From assembly GCF_029210395.1 (NCBI RefSeq), contig NZ_JARGDP010000009.1:1-64000 (forward strand): a stretch of DNA of 64,000 bases, read 5' to 3'. Source of the DNA: Petrocella sp. FN5. Lineage in GTDB: Bacteria > Bacillota > Clostridia > Lachnospirales > Vallitaleaceae. Under the pieces are notes generated by a model that made no database searches, was not told the origin of the DNA, and worked only from the letters and a program-made list of their open reading frames with translations. A program made the translations under genes and the position numbers. Below are positions 1 to 8,522 of the stretch, piece after piece; within the stretch, counting starts at the first letter, position 1; each line of letters begins with the position of its first letter.

Positions 1-17
1 CCCTAATCGATAAAAGC

Positions 18-46
18 TTGCCAACAAACATAGAATTCGATATGAT
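18..46 (+). promoter_or_regulatory. Sigma-A promoter of asnA
   Basis: TTGCCA (18-23), a 17-nt spacer and TATGAT (41-46) form a near-consensus vegetative promoter about 50 nt before the asnA start. The leader is too short for a T-box or riboswitch. Confidence 0.7.
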
Positions 47-94
47 AGTAAATAGGATAAAAATCAGAATGGACAAGAAAAGGTGGATAATCAA

Positions 95-1117
95 ATGGAG
101 CAGACCATGGAAAATCTAATAATACCCAATGGCTATAAAACAGATTTGGATATTAAGGAAACAGAAAAAGCGATTAAACTAATTAAAGACTTTTTTGAAA
201 GAGATTTAGCAAGAAAATTAAAACTGTCAAGGGTATCCGCACCCTTATTTGTTAGACCCGAAACAGGTATGAATGATAATCTAAATGGGGTGGAACGACC
301 GGTTGCCTTTGAAGTAAAGGCGATAGGAGATAAAGAAGTGGAGATAGTCCATTCTCTTGCAAAGTGGAAGAGAATGGCGTTGAAGCGTTATAGATTTGAA
401 GCGGGTGAAGGTTTATACACAGATATGAATGCGATACGCAGAGATGAGGAAACAGACAATTTGCATTCAATCTATGTGGATCAATGGGATTGGGAAAAAA
501 TCATCCATAAAGAAGATCGAAATGAATCTACCTTAAGAGATACCGTCAACAACATTTACAAAATATTCAAAGATACAGAAGCACTCATTGCTAGGCACTA
601 TCCGAGCATTGAAGAATTTTTGCCGGATGAAATAACGTTTATGACCACCCAAGAACTGGAAGACCTATTCCCTGACTTAACACCTAAGGAAAGAGAAGAC
701 AGGATTACCAAGGAAAAAAAGGCTGTATTTTTAATGCAAATTGGTCATACACTTAGTTCAGGAGAACGCCATGATGGTCGAGCTCCAGACTATGATGATT
801 GGACGTTAAACGGAGATATTCTTTTTTGGTATCCCTTATTAGAACGTGCTTTTGAATTGTCTTCAATGGGTATTAGGGTGGATGAAGAAGCCCTTAATCG
901 TCAACTCGAACTATCCGGTTGTGAAGACCGAAGAAAATACCCCTTCCATCAAGCACTGTTAAATAGCGAACTGCCATATACAATGGGTGGTGGTATAGGT
1001 CAATCAAGGCTTTGTATGTTTTTTTTACGAAAGGCCCATATTGGAGAGGTTCAATCCTCTATATGGCCGGACGCAATGCTTGAATTATGTGGGAGTAACA
1101 ACATTATGTTACTATAA
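95..1117 (+). CDS. asnA: Aspartate--ammonia ligase (asparagine synthetase A)
   Basis: AsnA makes asparagine from aspartate, ammonia and ATP in the cytosol through an aspartyl-adenylate, using a class II aminoacyl-tRNA synthetase fold. The 340-residue product matches the usual length of about 330. Family motifs seen are RVSAPLF near the N-terminus, the VHSLAKWKR segment, [11 protein letters not shown], and a C-terminal [12 protein letters not shown] segment followed by [12 protein letters not shown] chose the ATG at 95 because AAGGTGG (80-86) sits 8 nt before it; an in-frame GTG at 83 lies inside that ribosome binding site and is unlikely. The gene has its own promoter and is followed 25 nt later by a small unknown gene that may be co-transcribed. 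The assignment is secure. Confidence 0.95.
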   Translation: MEQTMENLIIPNGYKTDLDIKETEKAIKLIKDFFERDLARKLKLSRVSAPLFVRPETGMNDNLNGVERPVAFEVKAIGDKEVEIVHSLAKWKRMALKRYRFEAGEGLYTDMNAIRRDEETDNLHSIYVDQWDWEKIIHKEDRNESTLRDTVNNIYKIFKDTEALIARHYPSIEEFLPDEITFMTTQELEDLFPDLTPKEREDRITKEKKAVFLMQIGHTLSSGERHDGRAPDYDDWTLNGDILFWYPLLERAFELSSMGIRVDEEALNRQLELSGCEDRRKYPFHQALLNSELPYTMGGGIGQSRLCMFFLRKAHIGEVQSSIWPDAMLELCGSNNIMLL

Positions 1118-1142
1118 GAGCATCATATATTGGAGGTCAGTC

Positions 1143-1649
1143 ATGGCATATCAACGCATTTATTTTAAGGACAAGATGCAAGAAGGGTTTTATGATCTTA
1201 CAGAAGATGCAGGTCAGAATTTTCATGAAATGTTTGAGCCGGAGTTGACACCCAAAGAGATGTTAGCCCTTGGTGTCTTTGGTGGTAAATATATGACGGA
1301 CTGTAAGGATGAATTTCCAAAATCATGGTTTGAAGGTGCAAAACTATCACCACAGAAGAAAGACATCCGTCTGAATTATTTCAAAGTAGATGCATCCTTA
1401 CCCTTACAGGCATGGCAAGATAAAGGTTGGATTCATCCGGGAGACCCTAGGGGTTGGTTTCAATGGTATTGTAGATATTATCTTGGTAGACGCTTACCTG
1501 AAGAAGATCTAAGACAGATTAAGCGATGGAAAGCCATGAGACGCCATATCGGTGCCATTAGAAAAAATTGTCAGCCTCTAGACCTTAACTGTAGAAAAAA
1601 GCAAAGACAGGCCTTGTTGCACTGGGCATATGACAGCCGGAAGATATGA
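1143..1649 (+). CDS. Small conserved protein of unknown function
   Basis: This 168-residue protein is soluble, with no signal peptide or membrane segment. The C-terminal half is rich in Trp, Arg and Lys and has motifs such as GDPRGWFQWYCRYYLGRR, then DLRQIKRWKAMRRH, and ends KQRQALLHWAYDSRKI. I recall similar uncharacterised proteins with this Trp/Arg-rich C-terminus in unrelated bacteria and in plants, but no function. The ATG at 1143 is preceded by GGAGG at a good distance; a longer reading frame from 1041 would overlap asnA by about 77 nt and lacks support. It lies 25 nt behind asnA, so co-transcription is possible. The basic, aromatic C-terminus would suit nucleic-acid contact, which is only a guess. 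Confidence 0.75.
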   Translation: MAYQRIYFKDKMQEGFYDLTEDAGQNFHEMFEPELTPKEMLALGVFGGKYMTDCKDEFPKSWFEGAKLSPQKKDIRLNYFKVDASLPLQAWQDKGWIHPGDPRGWFQWYCRYYLGRRLPEEDLRQIKRWKAMRRHIGAIRKNCQPLDLNCRKKQRQALLHWAYDSRKI

Positions 1650-1651
1650 CC

Positions 1652-1667
1652 CTATGTCATGACATAG
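1652..1667. promoter_or_regulatory. 16-bp perfect palindrome upstream of deoC (operator candidate)
   Basis: CTATGTCATGACATAG is a perfect 16-bp palindrome that ends 15 nt before the -35 box of the deoC promoter. It has no U-tract, so it is not a terminator. The position suits an activator or repressor site; the protein is unknown. Confidence 0.4.
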
Positions 1668-1682
1668 TGAGGCGTTGTTGCA

Positions 1683-1711
1683 TTGACACTTGTATTTTAT
1701 AGGCTTAGACT
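1683..1711 (+). promoter_or_regulatory. Sigma-A promoter of deoC
   Basis: A consensus TTGACA (1683-1688) is followed by a 17-nt spacer and TAGACT (1706-1711), 37 nt before the deoC start. Confidence 0.55.
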
Positions 1712-1748
1712 GAAGTAAAGATACTGTAATCAATAAAGGAGGACAACC

Positions 1749-2414
1749 ATGAATCTAGCCAAATACATTGACCACACGATATTAAAGCCGGACGCAAGAC
1801 GGGATGAAGTCGAAAGAATATGTGAAGAAGCCAAAGAATACGGCTTTGCTTCTGTCTGTGTGAATTTAGTACATACTAAGTTTGTGAGTGAAGCATTAAA
1901 AGATAGTGAAGTTAAAACTTGTACAGTAGTAGGATTTCCCCTCGGTGCGGTATTACCTGAGGTAAAAGCATATGAAACAGAGAAAGCCCTTGAAAAAGGA
2001 TCGGATGAGATTGACATGGTGATTAATATTGGTGCTTTGAAAGATCAAGATTATGAGCTGGTTGAAAGAGACATAAAAGCAGTGGTAACAGCTGCAAAAG
2101 GTGCACTTGTAAAGGTGATTTTTGAAACCTGTCTATTAACCTCAGATGAGATTGTAAAAGCTTGTGAACTATCTATGGCAGCAGGTGCAGATTTTGTTAA
2201 AACAAGTACCGGTTTTAGTTCGGGTGGTGCAAAGGTTGAAGATGTAGCATTGATGAAAAAGACCATCGGCAACGATGGAAAAGTGAAAGCATCTGGTGGT
2301 ATTCGTGATTATGAGCAAGCGACTAAGATGATTGAAGCCGGTGCAGAACGCATAGGTGCATCTGCCGGCATCGCAATTGTCAAGCATGAAACAACCAAAG
2401 GAACAGGTTATTAA
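1749..2414 (+). CDS. deoC: Deoxyribose-phosphate aldolase
   Basis: DeoC cleaves 2-deoxyribose-5-phosphate to acetaldehyde and glyceraldehyde-3-phosphate in deoxynucleoside catabolism. The 221-residue length is typical of the short bacterial form. The TIM-barrel Schiff-base signature is present: [11 protein letters not shown], then [25 protein letters not shown] with the catalytic Lys, and [10 protein letters not shown] with the second conserved Lys. The start has an ideal ribosome binding site (AAAGGAGG). The gene is monocistronic, with its own promoter and a strong terminator. A purine nucleoside phosphorylase of the same salvage route (deoD) lies 50 kb away rather than beside it. The assignment is secure. 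Confidence 0.96.
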   Translation: MNLAKYIDHTILKPDARRDEVERICEEAKEYGFASVCVNLVHTKFVSEALKDSEVKTCTVVGFPLGAVLPEVKAYETEKALEKGSDEIDMVINIGALKDQDYELVERDIKAVVTAAKGALVKVIFETCLLTSDEIVKACELSMAAGADFVKTSTGFSSGGAKVEDVALMKKTIGNDGKVKASGGIRDYEQATKMIEAGAERIGASAGIAIVKHETTKGTGY

Positions 2415-2425
2415 AGTATGTTAAT

Positions 2426-2466
2426 AAAAACGGACATCTTTTATCAAAAGGGTGTCCGTTTTTTTA
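2426..2466 (+). terminator. Rho-independent terminator of deoC
   Basis: The stem pairs AACGGACA with TGTCCGTT and runs into a T-tract. The 5' A-run makes it potentially bidirectional, so it could also serve the convergent aminotransferase gene. Confidence 0.8.
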
Positions 2467-2501
2467 TTTAAAAATAATCATGACCTTTTTTTACATCATT
2501 C

Positions 2502-3611
2502 CTAGATTGTATTATCATCTTGAAGAATGCGGCAGAGTGCATCCAATAGAAGATCATTATCTTCTTTACACAAGATACAAAACCTTAAAAATTTATTGGA
2601 TAAGAATGGAAAACTTGAAGCATCGCGTATCATGAGATTCTTTTTGATGAGCTTTTCAAATACTTCAAAACTGTTATGTGCACTTAAAAGTTTTATTAAT
2701 ATGAAATTTGCGGTTGCAGGATAAACTTTAACCATGGGCCATTGACCTAAAACATTTAAAATTCGTTGGCGTTCAGTTGAGATCAAATGCCTGCTCTTAT
2801 CGATATAAGCAAGGTCTTGAACCATAAGTTCTCCAGCATAGGCAGCCAAGGAGTTGATGGTCCAGGGATTTTTCAAATCATTAATTTTATGAATAAGGGC
2901 TTTGTTTCCACTGATACCGTATCCAAGTCTTAAGCCGGGAGCAGCATAGAATTTAGATACACCACGAATGATAAAAAGGTTCTGGTAAAAGGGTGTTAGT
3001 GATACAGCAGAGATTTCATTTACATCTTCAGCAAATTCTACATAGGTTTCATCAATAACAACATCTACATCTTGCTCTAGACAGAAATCCAATATTTCTC
3101 TCATTTCTTTTTTGAAAATGGACGTTGACGTAGGGTTGTTAGGGTTACAGATGACCAATAAGTCTGTTTGCTCAGATAGGTGTTGCTTTAGATTTTCAAT
3201 GTTAATTCTAAAATCATCTTCCTCAAGAAGAGGAAAGTATCTGGATTTCCCATTGTTAATAAATATTTCTCGTTCATATTCAGAATAGGTAGGTCCAATG
3301 ATTAAAGCATTCTGAGGGTGTAGTACTTTGATAAATAGAGATATTAATTCTGTGGAACCATTACCAACCAGAATATCTTCATAGGGAGCACCTATGTATT
3401 TCCCTAATGTTTTTCGAAGGTCTAAATAGTCTCGGTCAGGATAAGCTGCAATCAAATGAATTTGTCTTGCCAGTTCTTCTTGTATGGTGGCTGAGAGCCC
3501 TAAAGGGTTCACGTTACCACTGAAATTAATAATATCGGTTGGGATTAAATGGTAATGGGCGGCGATTTTTTCTAAATCACTACCATGAAAGTGCTGTTGG
3601 ATGTTTGCCAT
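2502..3611 (-). CDS. PLP-dependent class I/II aminotransferase (HisC/CobD-like)
   Basis: This 369-residue fold-type I PLP enzyme has the hallmarks of the histidinol-phosphate aminotransferase / threonine-phosphate decarboxylase group: an N-terminal NFSGNVNPLG, the GNGSTELI phosphate-binding turn, CNPNNPT, VIDETYVEF with the PLP-pyridine Asp, and GVSKFYAAPGLRLGYG with the Schiff-base Lys. The NFSxNxNPLG opening resembles CobD more than typical HisC. No other histidine or cobalamin gene lies nearby, so the substrate cannot be fixed. The start at 3611 has GGAGG upstream on the minus strand; an upstream in-frame ATG lacks one. It is a lone gene, divergent from the large operon that begins at 3800. 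Confidence 0.85.
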   Translation of the reverse strand: MANIQQHFHGSDLEKIAAHYHLIPTDIINFSGNVNPLGLSATIQEELARQIHLIAAYPDRDYLDLRKTLGKYIGAPYEDILVGNGSTELISLFIKVLHPQNALIIGPTYSEYEREIFINNGKSRYFPLLEEDDFRINIENLKQHLSEQTDLLVICNPNNPTSTSIFKKEMREILDFCLEQDVDVVIDETYVEFAEDVNEISAVSLTPFYQNLFIIRGVSKFYAAPGLRLGYGISGNKALIHKINDLKNPWTINSLAAYAGELMVQDLAYIDKSRHLISTERQRILNVLGQWPMVKVYPATANFILIKLLSAHNSFEVFEKLIKKNLMIRDASSFPFLSNKFLRFCILCKEDNDLLLDALCRILQDDNTI

Positions 3612-3657
3612 GGAGATAACCTCCCTATAATTGTACATTAGATGCTTGGTTAGATTA

Positions 3658-3685
3658 ATTATACACAGATATAAAAAGTTTGCAA
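3658..3685 (-). promoter_or_regulatory. Sigma-A promoter of the minus-strand aminotransferase
   Basis: On the minus strand TTGCAA (3680-3685) is followed by a 16-nt spacer and TATAAT (3658-3663), 47 nt before the start codon. Confidence 0.5.
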
Positions 3686-3707
3686 GATATCTATTCGTTT
3701 CTATGCG

Positions 3708-3736
3708 TTGTTTGCTACCTTAAGGAATGATATAAT
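3708..3736 (+). promoter_or_regulatory. Sigma-A promoter of the Hsp70-like operon
   Basis: TTGTTT (3708-3713), a 17-nt spacer and a perfect TATAAT (3731-3736) precede the 3800 gene by about 63 nt. The short repeat CCTTAA occurs on both sides of the -10 box (3719-3724 and 3744-3749) and might be a regulator site. No CIRCE element is present, so this operon is not under the HrcA site that controls groESL in the same window. Confidence 0.55.
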
Positions 3737-3799
3737 AAGTATACCTTAAAACCACGCTCATGGATATATTGTAAGTGCAAGATCAAGGAGAATTTTATA

Positions 3800-6700
3800 A
3801 TGGATTGTGATTTTGAAAAACGAATTGAGGCAGATTATGAGTTATTGTTACCAAGGCCGGTATACTCTGCCGAACATATAAATATAGCCATTGAAGAAGG
3901 TGAAGTATATGGTAGCAAAATCTTTATGGAAAACTTAGGTGAAGGTTATTTTTTTGCGTATGTAAAAGCATATGGAAAAGGTATACGTATAGAGCACCAA
4001 CAGGTTGAAGGAAATAAAACAGATTTGGCTTATGAAGTAGATGCTAAGGCATATAAACTTGGCGAAGAAATTGATGGTTTTTTATTATTTACTTACCAGG
4101 GCGGGGAGAAGAAGATTACAATAAAGGGGAAAATCATTCAAACAACCACGCATTCGAATCAATGGATTGAACCCAATAATAAAAAATTAAAAGCTCAACT
4201 TCTACCTCAAAAAAAAACCTATCAGATTGTCATGAATAAAAAATCATATAGCACTCAGGAAAAGGCTAGAATTCTTATTTACAATCATGAAATATACCCC
4301 ATAACTGTTAAAGTAATAAAGAAAGACAAAGACTTAATGGTTGAAGATGCCTTTATAGCAGTTGAAGAAATGAACCATCTAGATGTTCATTTGAAAACAT
4401 CTTTTTTTTCCAAGCTAAGGTATGGTTATTACAAGAGGTATTTTCCGATTATTGAGAAACATGTAACATTGGAAATACATACAGAACTTGGATACGAACA
4501 TATTGAATGTAAATTAACCTTTACCAAATTCAAGATTTTACAGGTTGACACGAAAATAACTTCCGAAACGGAGTTCAAACAATCTCTCATAGAGATTCAT
4601 AAGCTATACAGATCTTATCTCTTGAATCATGAAAAGCATCTTATAAATAAAACGTTGGTTGTACTTAAGCAAGCCATAGCCTATCATATGACGGATATGA
4701 ATCTTAAACTTTTTTATATTTTGTTATTAATTGATTTAGATGAGGTGGATGAAGTCAACAATCAGCTCATAGCACTTTCAAAATATAAGCATTATTATCA
4801 AGAGCTTGACTCGGAAAACTATAGTGAGTTGATGACTACACTCTATAGCTGGTTAAAGGGTGATGATGTAAGTGATATCGTAAAAAAATGGCCTATGACA
4901 CCGATGAAGCAACTGTTTCGTATGCATCTTTTTAATCCGACGCGTCTTACTTTTCATGACTTTGAAAAGTTATACATAGAAGGCATTAGAAGCCCATTTC
5001 TTTATGCGGAAGCAACGGTTCTACTAAATGAAAAACCGATGGTTCCATTGGGATCATCAAAGTTCTATAGATCCTTGCTAAGATGGGCATTAACAAAAAA
5101 TATGCTATCGGATAAATGGATTGACCTTATTGAGAACAGATATTATCAAGTCATTCAGACGGAAGTGTTAGACAGTAATCTATGTTATAGGTTATACACA
5201 ATGCGATTTTCTACGAATCTAAAAAAATTGTTTTGTACAACGTTGATTCGTGAAAAAAGAATTGATTCAGAAGCGCATGCGATTTATGCTGCAGTATTAA
5301 AGGATAATATTTTTATAAAAGATTTAATGACATATTATATCAAATCTGCCTTTTATAATCGTTTAAACATTGAAGTTGAGAATCTGACTTTGATGACCGT
5401 ATATCAGAATCTAACCCATGATGAAATGGCATATTGCTTAAAACAATATAGTCAGAAAGCACGTCCAAATGATAATTACTATGGTATGTATAGAAGGTTG
5501 TATTATGACTTTTTACCTACATGTATGCATGGGGATATGAACAAGGATGAGAGTGTGCTTATTCTAAAAGAAATAGAATATCTTTTAGAGAGACAACAAT
5601 GGATTGAATTAAAAGCATTGATTTCCAATAATGGTCTAAAGCAATTGGTTATAATAGACGAAAAAATCATTAAAGATCTATTGGAACATGGTATTGATGG
5701 TCTGGATTTTATATGGCTAGAGCACCAATTAGAATTAAAGATAATAATCCGACTGATTTCAGATGAGCACTATAAAGTATATGTCAATTTATTATTAAAC
5801 CAAGAGCGCTTTAAAGACCTTATGATGCTGGAACAGGAAGGTTTACTCAATCGTGATGACGGCCAAATTCTTATCGCTATCCTAAAGCGACTACGTGAAA
5901 AAAATTCAGAATATGCTCATGATTTAGCCTATAGAATGAACAAGGTGAAAATCAATCATCCTGTGGTTCTAAAAACCATTGCAGAAACATACGAAGACTG
6001 CTTAGGTCAAATGTTGGATTTTTTAGATCAAATGCAAGCAATAGGCGTTTCATCAAAAGCCTATATGGAGCGTGTCTTATATAAAGGCATGATAACGCGC
6101 TTGCATCATGAACGGGTGTATGAAGCTTATTTGAATTACAGAAAAATGTTTTATGATGAAATCGTATACGAAGCCTTAGATCGATATTATGCTGCACGTA
6201 TCTTAATTGAAGAAACTTACGGCACTTACAGACTTATTAAAGTGTTTGAAGAAGATATTTACAATTGTAGACATTCCTTTCCGATTGGGTTGGCGCTACT
6301 TAAATTATACGATCACTATGGTAAAAAAAACGAGGTAATTTCTAATAATCTTATCAAAAACGCTGTAAAGAATGGTATAATATTTCCGTGGTTTGCCAAT
6401 TTAGCCATTCCATATTTAGAAACAAGTCGATTTAGAAAAGGCACTTTTTTTTCTTATAATTGTAGATCAAAGATGGATGTGACCATGCATTATAGAGCAG
6501 ACGGACAAGAGACATATCAGGTCCTTAAAATGAAGCATGTTGCTTTTGGTCTTTTTATCGGTTATATTATTACTTTTTACTTGGACCACGTAGACTATTA
6601 TTTTGTTGAGTCTTCTAAGGACGGAAAAAAAGATATAACGGAAAGCCATCAGTTTGTTCAGTCTCAATTTCTTGAACCACAAAATGAATGGAATGGGTTC

Positions 6701-6820
6701 GATGTTATTAATACAATTAAGATGAGTCAAATTATGAAAGATGATGAAAGTTTGGATAAAATCGTGAGGCATCATATAGGGATTAGAAAAACCATCCGAG
6801 ATACGATGGAAATACTGTGA
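3800..6820 (+). CDS. Large DUF5717-like protein, first gene of the Hsp70-like operon
   Basis: This 1006-residue protein has no signal peptide and no membrane segment. Residues 1 to about 115 look like a beta-sandwich (IAIEEGEVYGSKIFMENLG, then VDAKAYKLGEEIDGFLLF). The long centre, about residues 255-880, is almost wholly alpha-helical with TPR/HEAT-like helices. The last 110 residues return to beta (HYRADGQETYQVLKMKH, then VDYYFVESSKDGKKDITES). This order, and the HY...VLKM...YYFVE...ITES block, resemble what I recall of DUF5717, a clostridial family of unknown function found beside Hsp70-like genes. It opens an operon of eight genes with 10-35-nt gaps. A scaffold or client-handling role is inferred from architecture and neighbours only. 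The ATG at 3800 follows AAGGAG. Confidence 0.7.
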   Translation: MDCDFEKRIEADYELLLPRPVYSAEHINIAIEEGEVYGSKIFMENLGEGYFFAYVKAYGKGIRIEHQQVEGNKTDLAYEVDAKAYKLGEEIDGFLLFTYQGGEKKITIKGKIIQTTTHSNQWIEPNNKKLKAQLLPQKKTYQIVMNKKSYSTQEKARILIYNHEIYPITVKVIKKDKDLMVEDAFIAVEEMNHLDVHLKTSFFSKLRYGYYKRYFPIIEKHVTLEIHTELGYEHIECKLTFTKFKILQVDTKITSETEFKQSLIEIHKLYRSYLLNHEKHLINKTLVVLKQAIAYHMTDMNLKLFYILLLIDLDEVDEVNNQLIALSKYKHYYQELDSENYSELMTTLYSWLKGDDVSDIVKKWPMTPMKQLFRMHLFNPTRLTFHDFEKLYIEGIRSPFLYAEATVLLNEKPMVPLGSSKFYRSLLRWALTKNMLSDKWIDLIENRYYQVIQTEVLDSNLCYRLYTMRFSTNLKKLFCTTLIREKRIDSEAHAIYAAVLKDNIFIKDLMTYYIKSAFYNRLNIEVENLTLMTVYQNLTHDEMAYCLKQYSQKARPNDNYYGMYRRLYYDFLPTCMHGDMNKDESVLILKEIEYLLERQQWIELKALISNNGLKQLVIIDEKIIKDLLEHGIDGLDFIWLEHQLELKIIIRLISDEHYKVYVNLLLNQERFKDLMMLEQEGLLNRDDGQILIAILKRLREKNSEYAHDLAYRMNKVKINHPVVLKTIAETYEDCLGQMLDFLDQMQAIGVSSKAYMERVLYKGMITRLHHERVYEAYLNYRKMFYDEIVYEALDRYYAARILIEETYGTYRLIKVFEEDIYNCRHSFPIGLALLKLYDHYGKKNEVISNNLIKNAVKNGIIFPWFANLAIPYLETSRFRKGTFFSYNCRSKMDVTMHYRADGQETYQVLKMKHVAFGLFIGYIITFYLDHVDYYFVESSKDGKKDITESHQFVQSQFLEPQNEWNGFDVINTIKMSQIMKDDESLDKIVRHHIGIRKTIRDTMEIL

Positions 6821-6830
6821 GGGATAAAAA

Positions 6831-8507
6831 ATGGGGACATTAACATTAGAATTTGAAAAAGGACTATTTTTAGGTATCGATTTTGGTACAACCAACACTG
6901 TGGTTAGCGTCTATGATTATGATGAAGACAATGTTTATACAATACCTATCGATGGCCAACTTATATTTCCAACCGCTATACAATTTGAAATGGATTTGGA
7001 AGTAGCCGGAAAACTCAACAGCATTTTTGGTATCCAAGCAAAAGAATCAGCCATTATCTATCCGGAAAGCACGGTTTTATCAGTGAAAAGGCTATTAGAA
7101 AAAGATCAACCTATAAAGGTGATAGTAGAAGAGACCACTTATGATTTCAAGCCGGAAGATATTGTAGCTCAGATACTAAGCTATATCAAGATCAAGGCAA
7201 ATGATTATATCCATGAAGAGAAACATGTTAGTGGCGAATTTAGCGGTTGTGTTATTACGGTACCGGCCAACTCGACGGACAAGCAGAAAAATAAGATGCG
7301 TTATGCAGCTATGGTTGCGGGCTTTATGGAAGAAAACATATTTTTAAGGCTTGAACCGGCTGCAGCTGCCATAAGTTATGCACAAATAGCTACGAAAAAT
7401 AGTCATGTTTTAGTTTATGATTTTGGAGGCGGAACATTTGATGCATGTCTTTTGAATTTAAGATCCATACAAGATGAAGAGCCGGAGATATCTATTACAA
7501 GCACACACGGAGACAATCATTTAGGTGGAGATGATTTAGATCGTTTAATGATGGATATGGTTTATGATGCTTTTTTAGAGACAACAGGGCATAAAATTAA
7601 CTTATTTGATTTATCAAAAGAGGATGGTGTATCAAACCAACAGAAGAAAATGGCTTTAGTCCGTATAAAACAAGTAGCCAATCATGCAAAAGAACAGCTA
7701 TCTAAGACAACTTCCACCAAAATAGTCCTAGCACCCTTGCTACAGGAACCGGAGTTGATTAACATCAGCCTTGAAATAAGCCGTGAGACTTATTACAATC
7801 ATAGAAGAAAGCATCAGTTGGATGAAAGCCCAGAGGACTTCAAACAAATGGAAGGGTTTTCTCTTAAAGACTTAGTTGCAAGAACGATGAACTGTGTAGA
7901 TGGATGCCTAGAAGCAGCAGGGCTTACACCTCAGGACGTGGATGAAGTGTTCCTTGTTGGGGGAAGTTCAGCCATTGTTGAGGTAGTAGAACAGATTACA
8001 AACAAGTTCGAGAAGGTACCATATAAAGCAATGATTAGTCCTGCTCTTAGTATTTCTCAAGGAGCGGCTTATTATTGCAATATGATTATGTTACCGTCTA
8101 TTAAAGGCCCCAAAGTACTAGAAAAGACAGTTCATCCATTGGGATTAGAAATAGCCGGACGTCGTTTTATGGAGATTATTGCGGCAAACATGCCTATTCC
8201 TGAAGAAGGTCTTGAGATTGAAGGGGAAGAGTTACTTTACACCAACTATGATGATATTACCAGTATGGCCATTGTTGTCTATGAAGATACATTAGTCGAT
8301 GGTGGGAAACGACTGAAATTTGTAACAGAAAAAGGTATGAAAAGGTTGGGAGCCACGACACTAAAGGGCATTCCCAAAGCGCCAAGAGGTGAAGAAAAGG
8401 TGAAGGTTGTTTTTAGAGTTAATCGAAATCATCTAATGACAGTTATAGCTACAAGTACAAGTACAACAGGTGTAGAAACTATTTTGGCTGTCGACCAATT
8501 ATATTAA
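6831..8507 (+). CDS. Hsp70-like ATPase without helical lid (paralogue 1)
   Basis: This 558-residue protein has a full Hsp70/actin-type nucleotide-binding domain: phosphate-1 loop DFGTTNT (17-23), phosphate-2 loop YDFGGGTFD (about 195-204), GGDDLD, and adenosine motif VFLVGGSSA (about 371-380). A beta-type substrate-binding domain follows (VHPLGLEIAGRRF, then GIPKAPRGEEKVKVVFRVN). The chain ends there, so the alpha-helical lid and C-terminal tail of DnaK (about 640 residues) are missing. The ATPase motifs are intact, so it should bind and hydrolyse ATP. An extra charged helical insert lies around residues 325-345 (RRKHQLDESPEDFKQ). It starts 10 nt after the DUF5717-like gene. No DnaJ or GrpE gene is nearby. 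It is not the housekeeping DnaK; its role is unknown. Confidence 0.85.
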   Translation: MGTLTLEFEKGLFLGIDFGTTNTVVSVYDYDEDNVYTIPIDGQLIFPTAIQFEMDLEVAGKLNSIFGIQAKESAIIYPESTVLSVKRLLEKDQPIKVIVEETTYDFKPEDIVAQILSYIKIKANDYIHEEKHVSGEFSGCVITVPANSTDKQKNKMRYAAMVAGFMEENIFLRLEPAAAAISYAQIATKNSHVLVYDFGGGTFDACLLNLRSIQDEEPEISITSTHGDNHLGGDDLDRLMMDMVYDAFLETTGHKINLFDLSKEDGVSNQQKKMALVRIKQVANHAKEQLSKTTSTKIVLAPLLQEPELINISLEISRETYYNHRRKHQLDESPEDFKQMEGFSLKDLVARTMNCVDGCLEAAGLTPQDVDEVFLVGGSSAIVEVVEQITNKFEKVPYKAMISPALSISQGAAYYCNMIMLPSIKGPKVLEKTVHPLGLEIAGRRFMEIIAANMPIPEEGLEIEGEELLYTNYDDITSMAIVVYEDTLVDGGKRLKFVTEKGMKRLGATTLKGIPKAPRGEEKVKVVFRVNRNHLMTVIATSTSTTGVETILAVDQLY

Positions 8508-8522
8508 TCATCGGAGGCAAAC

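Noticed and set aside
2502-3611. Naming the aminotransferase hisC or cobD
   Set aside because: Motifs fit both groups, and no histidine or cobalamin genes are nearby to decide.
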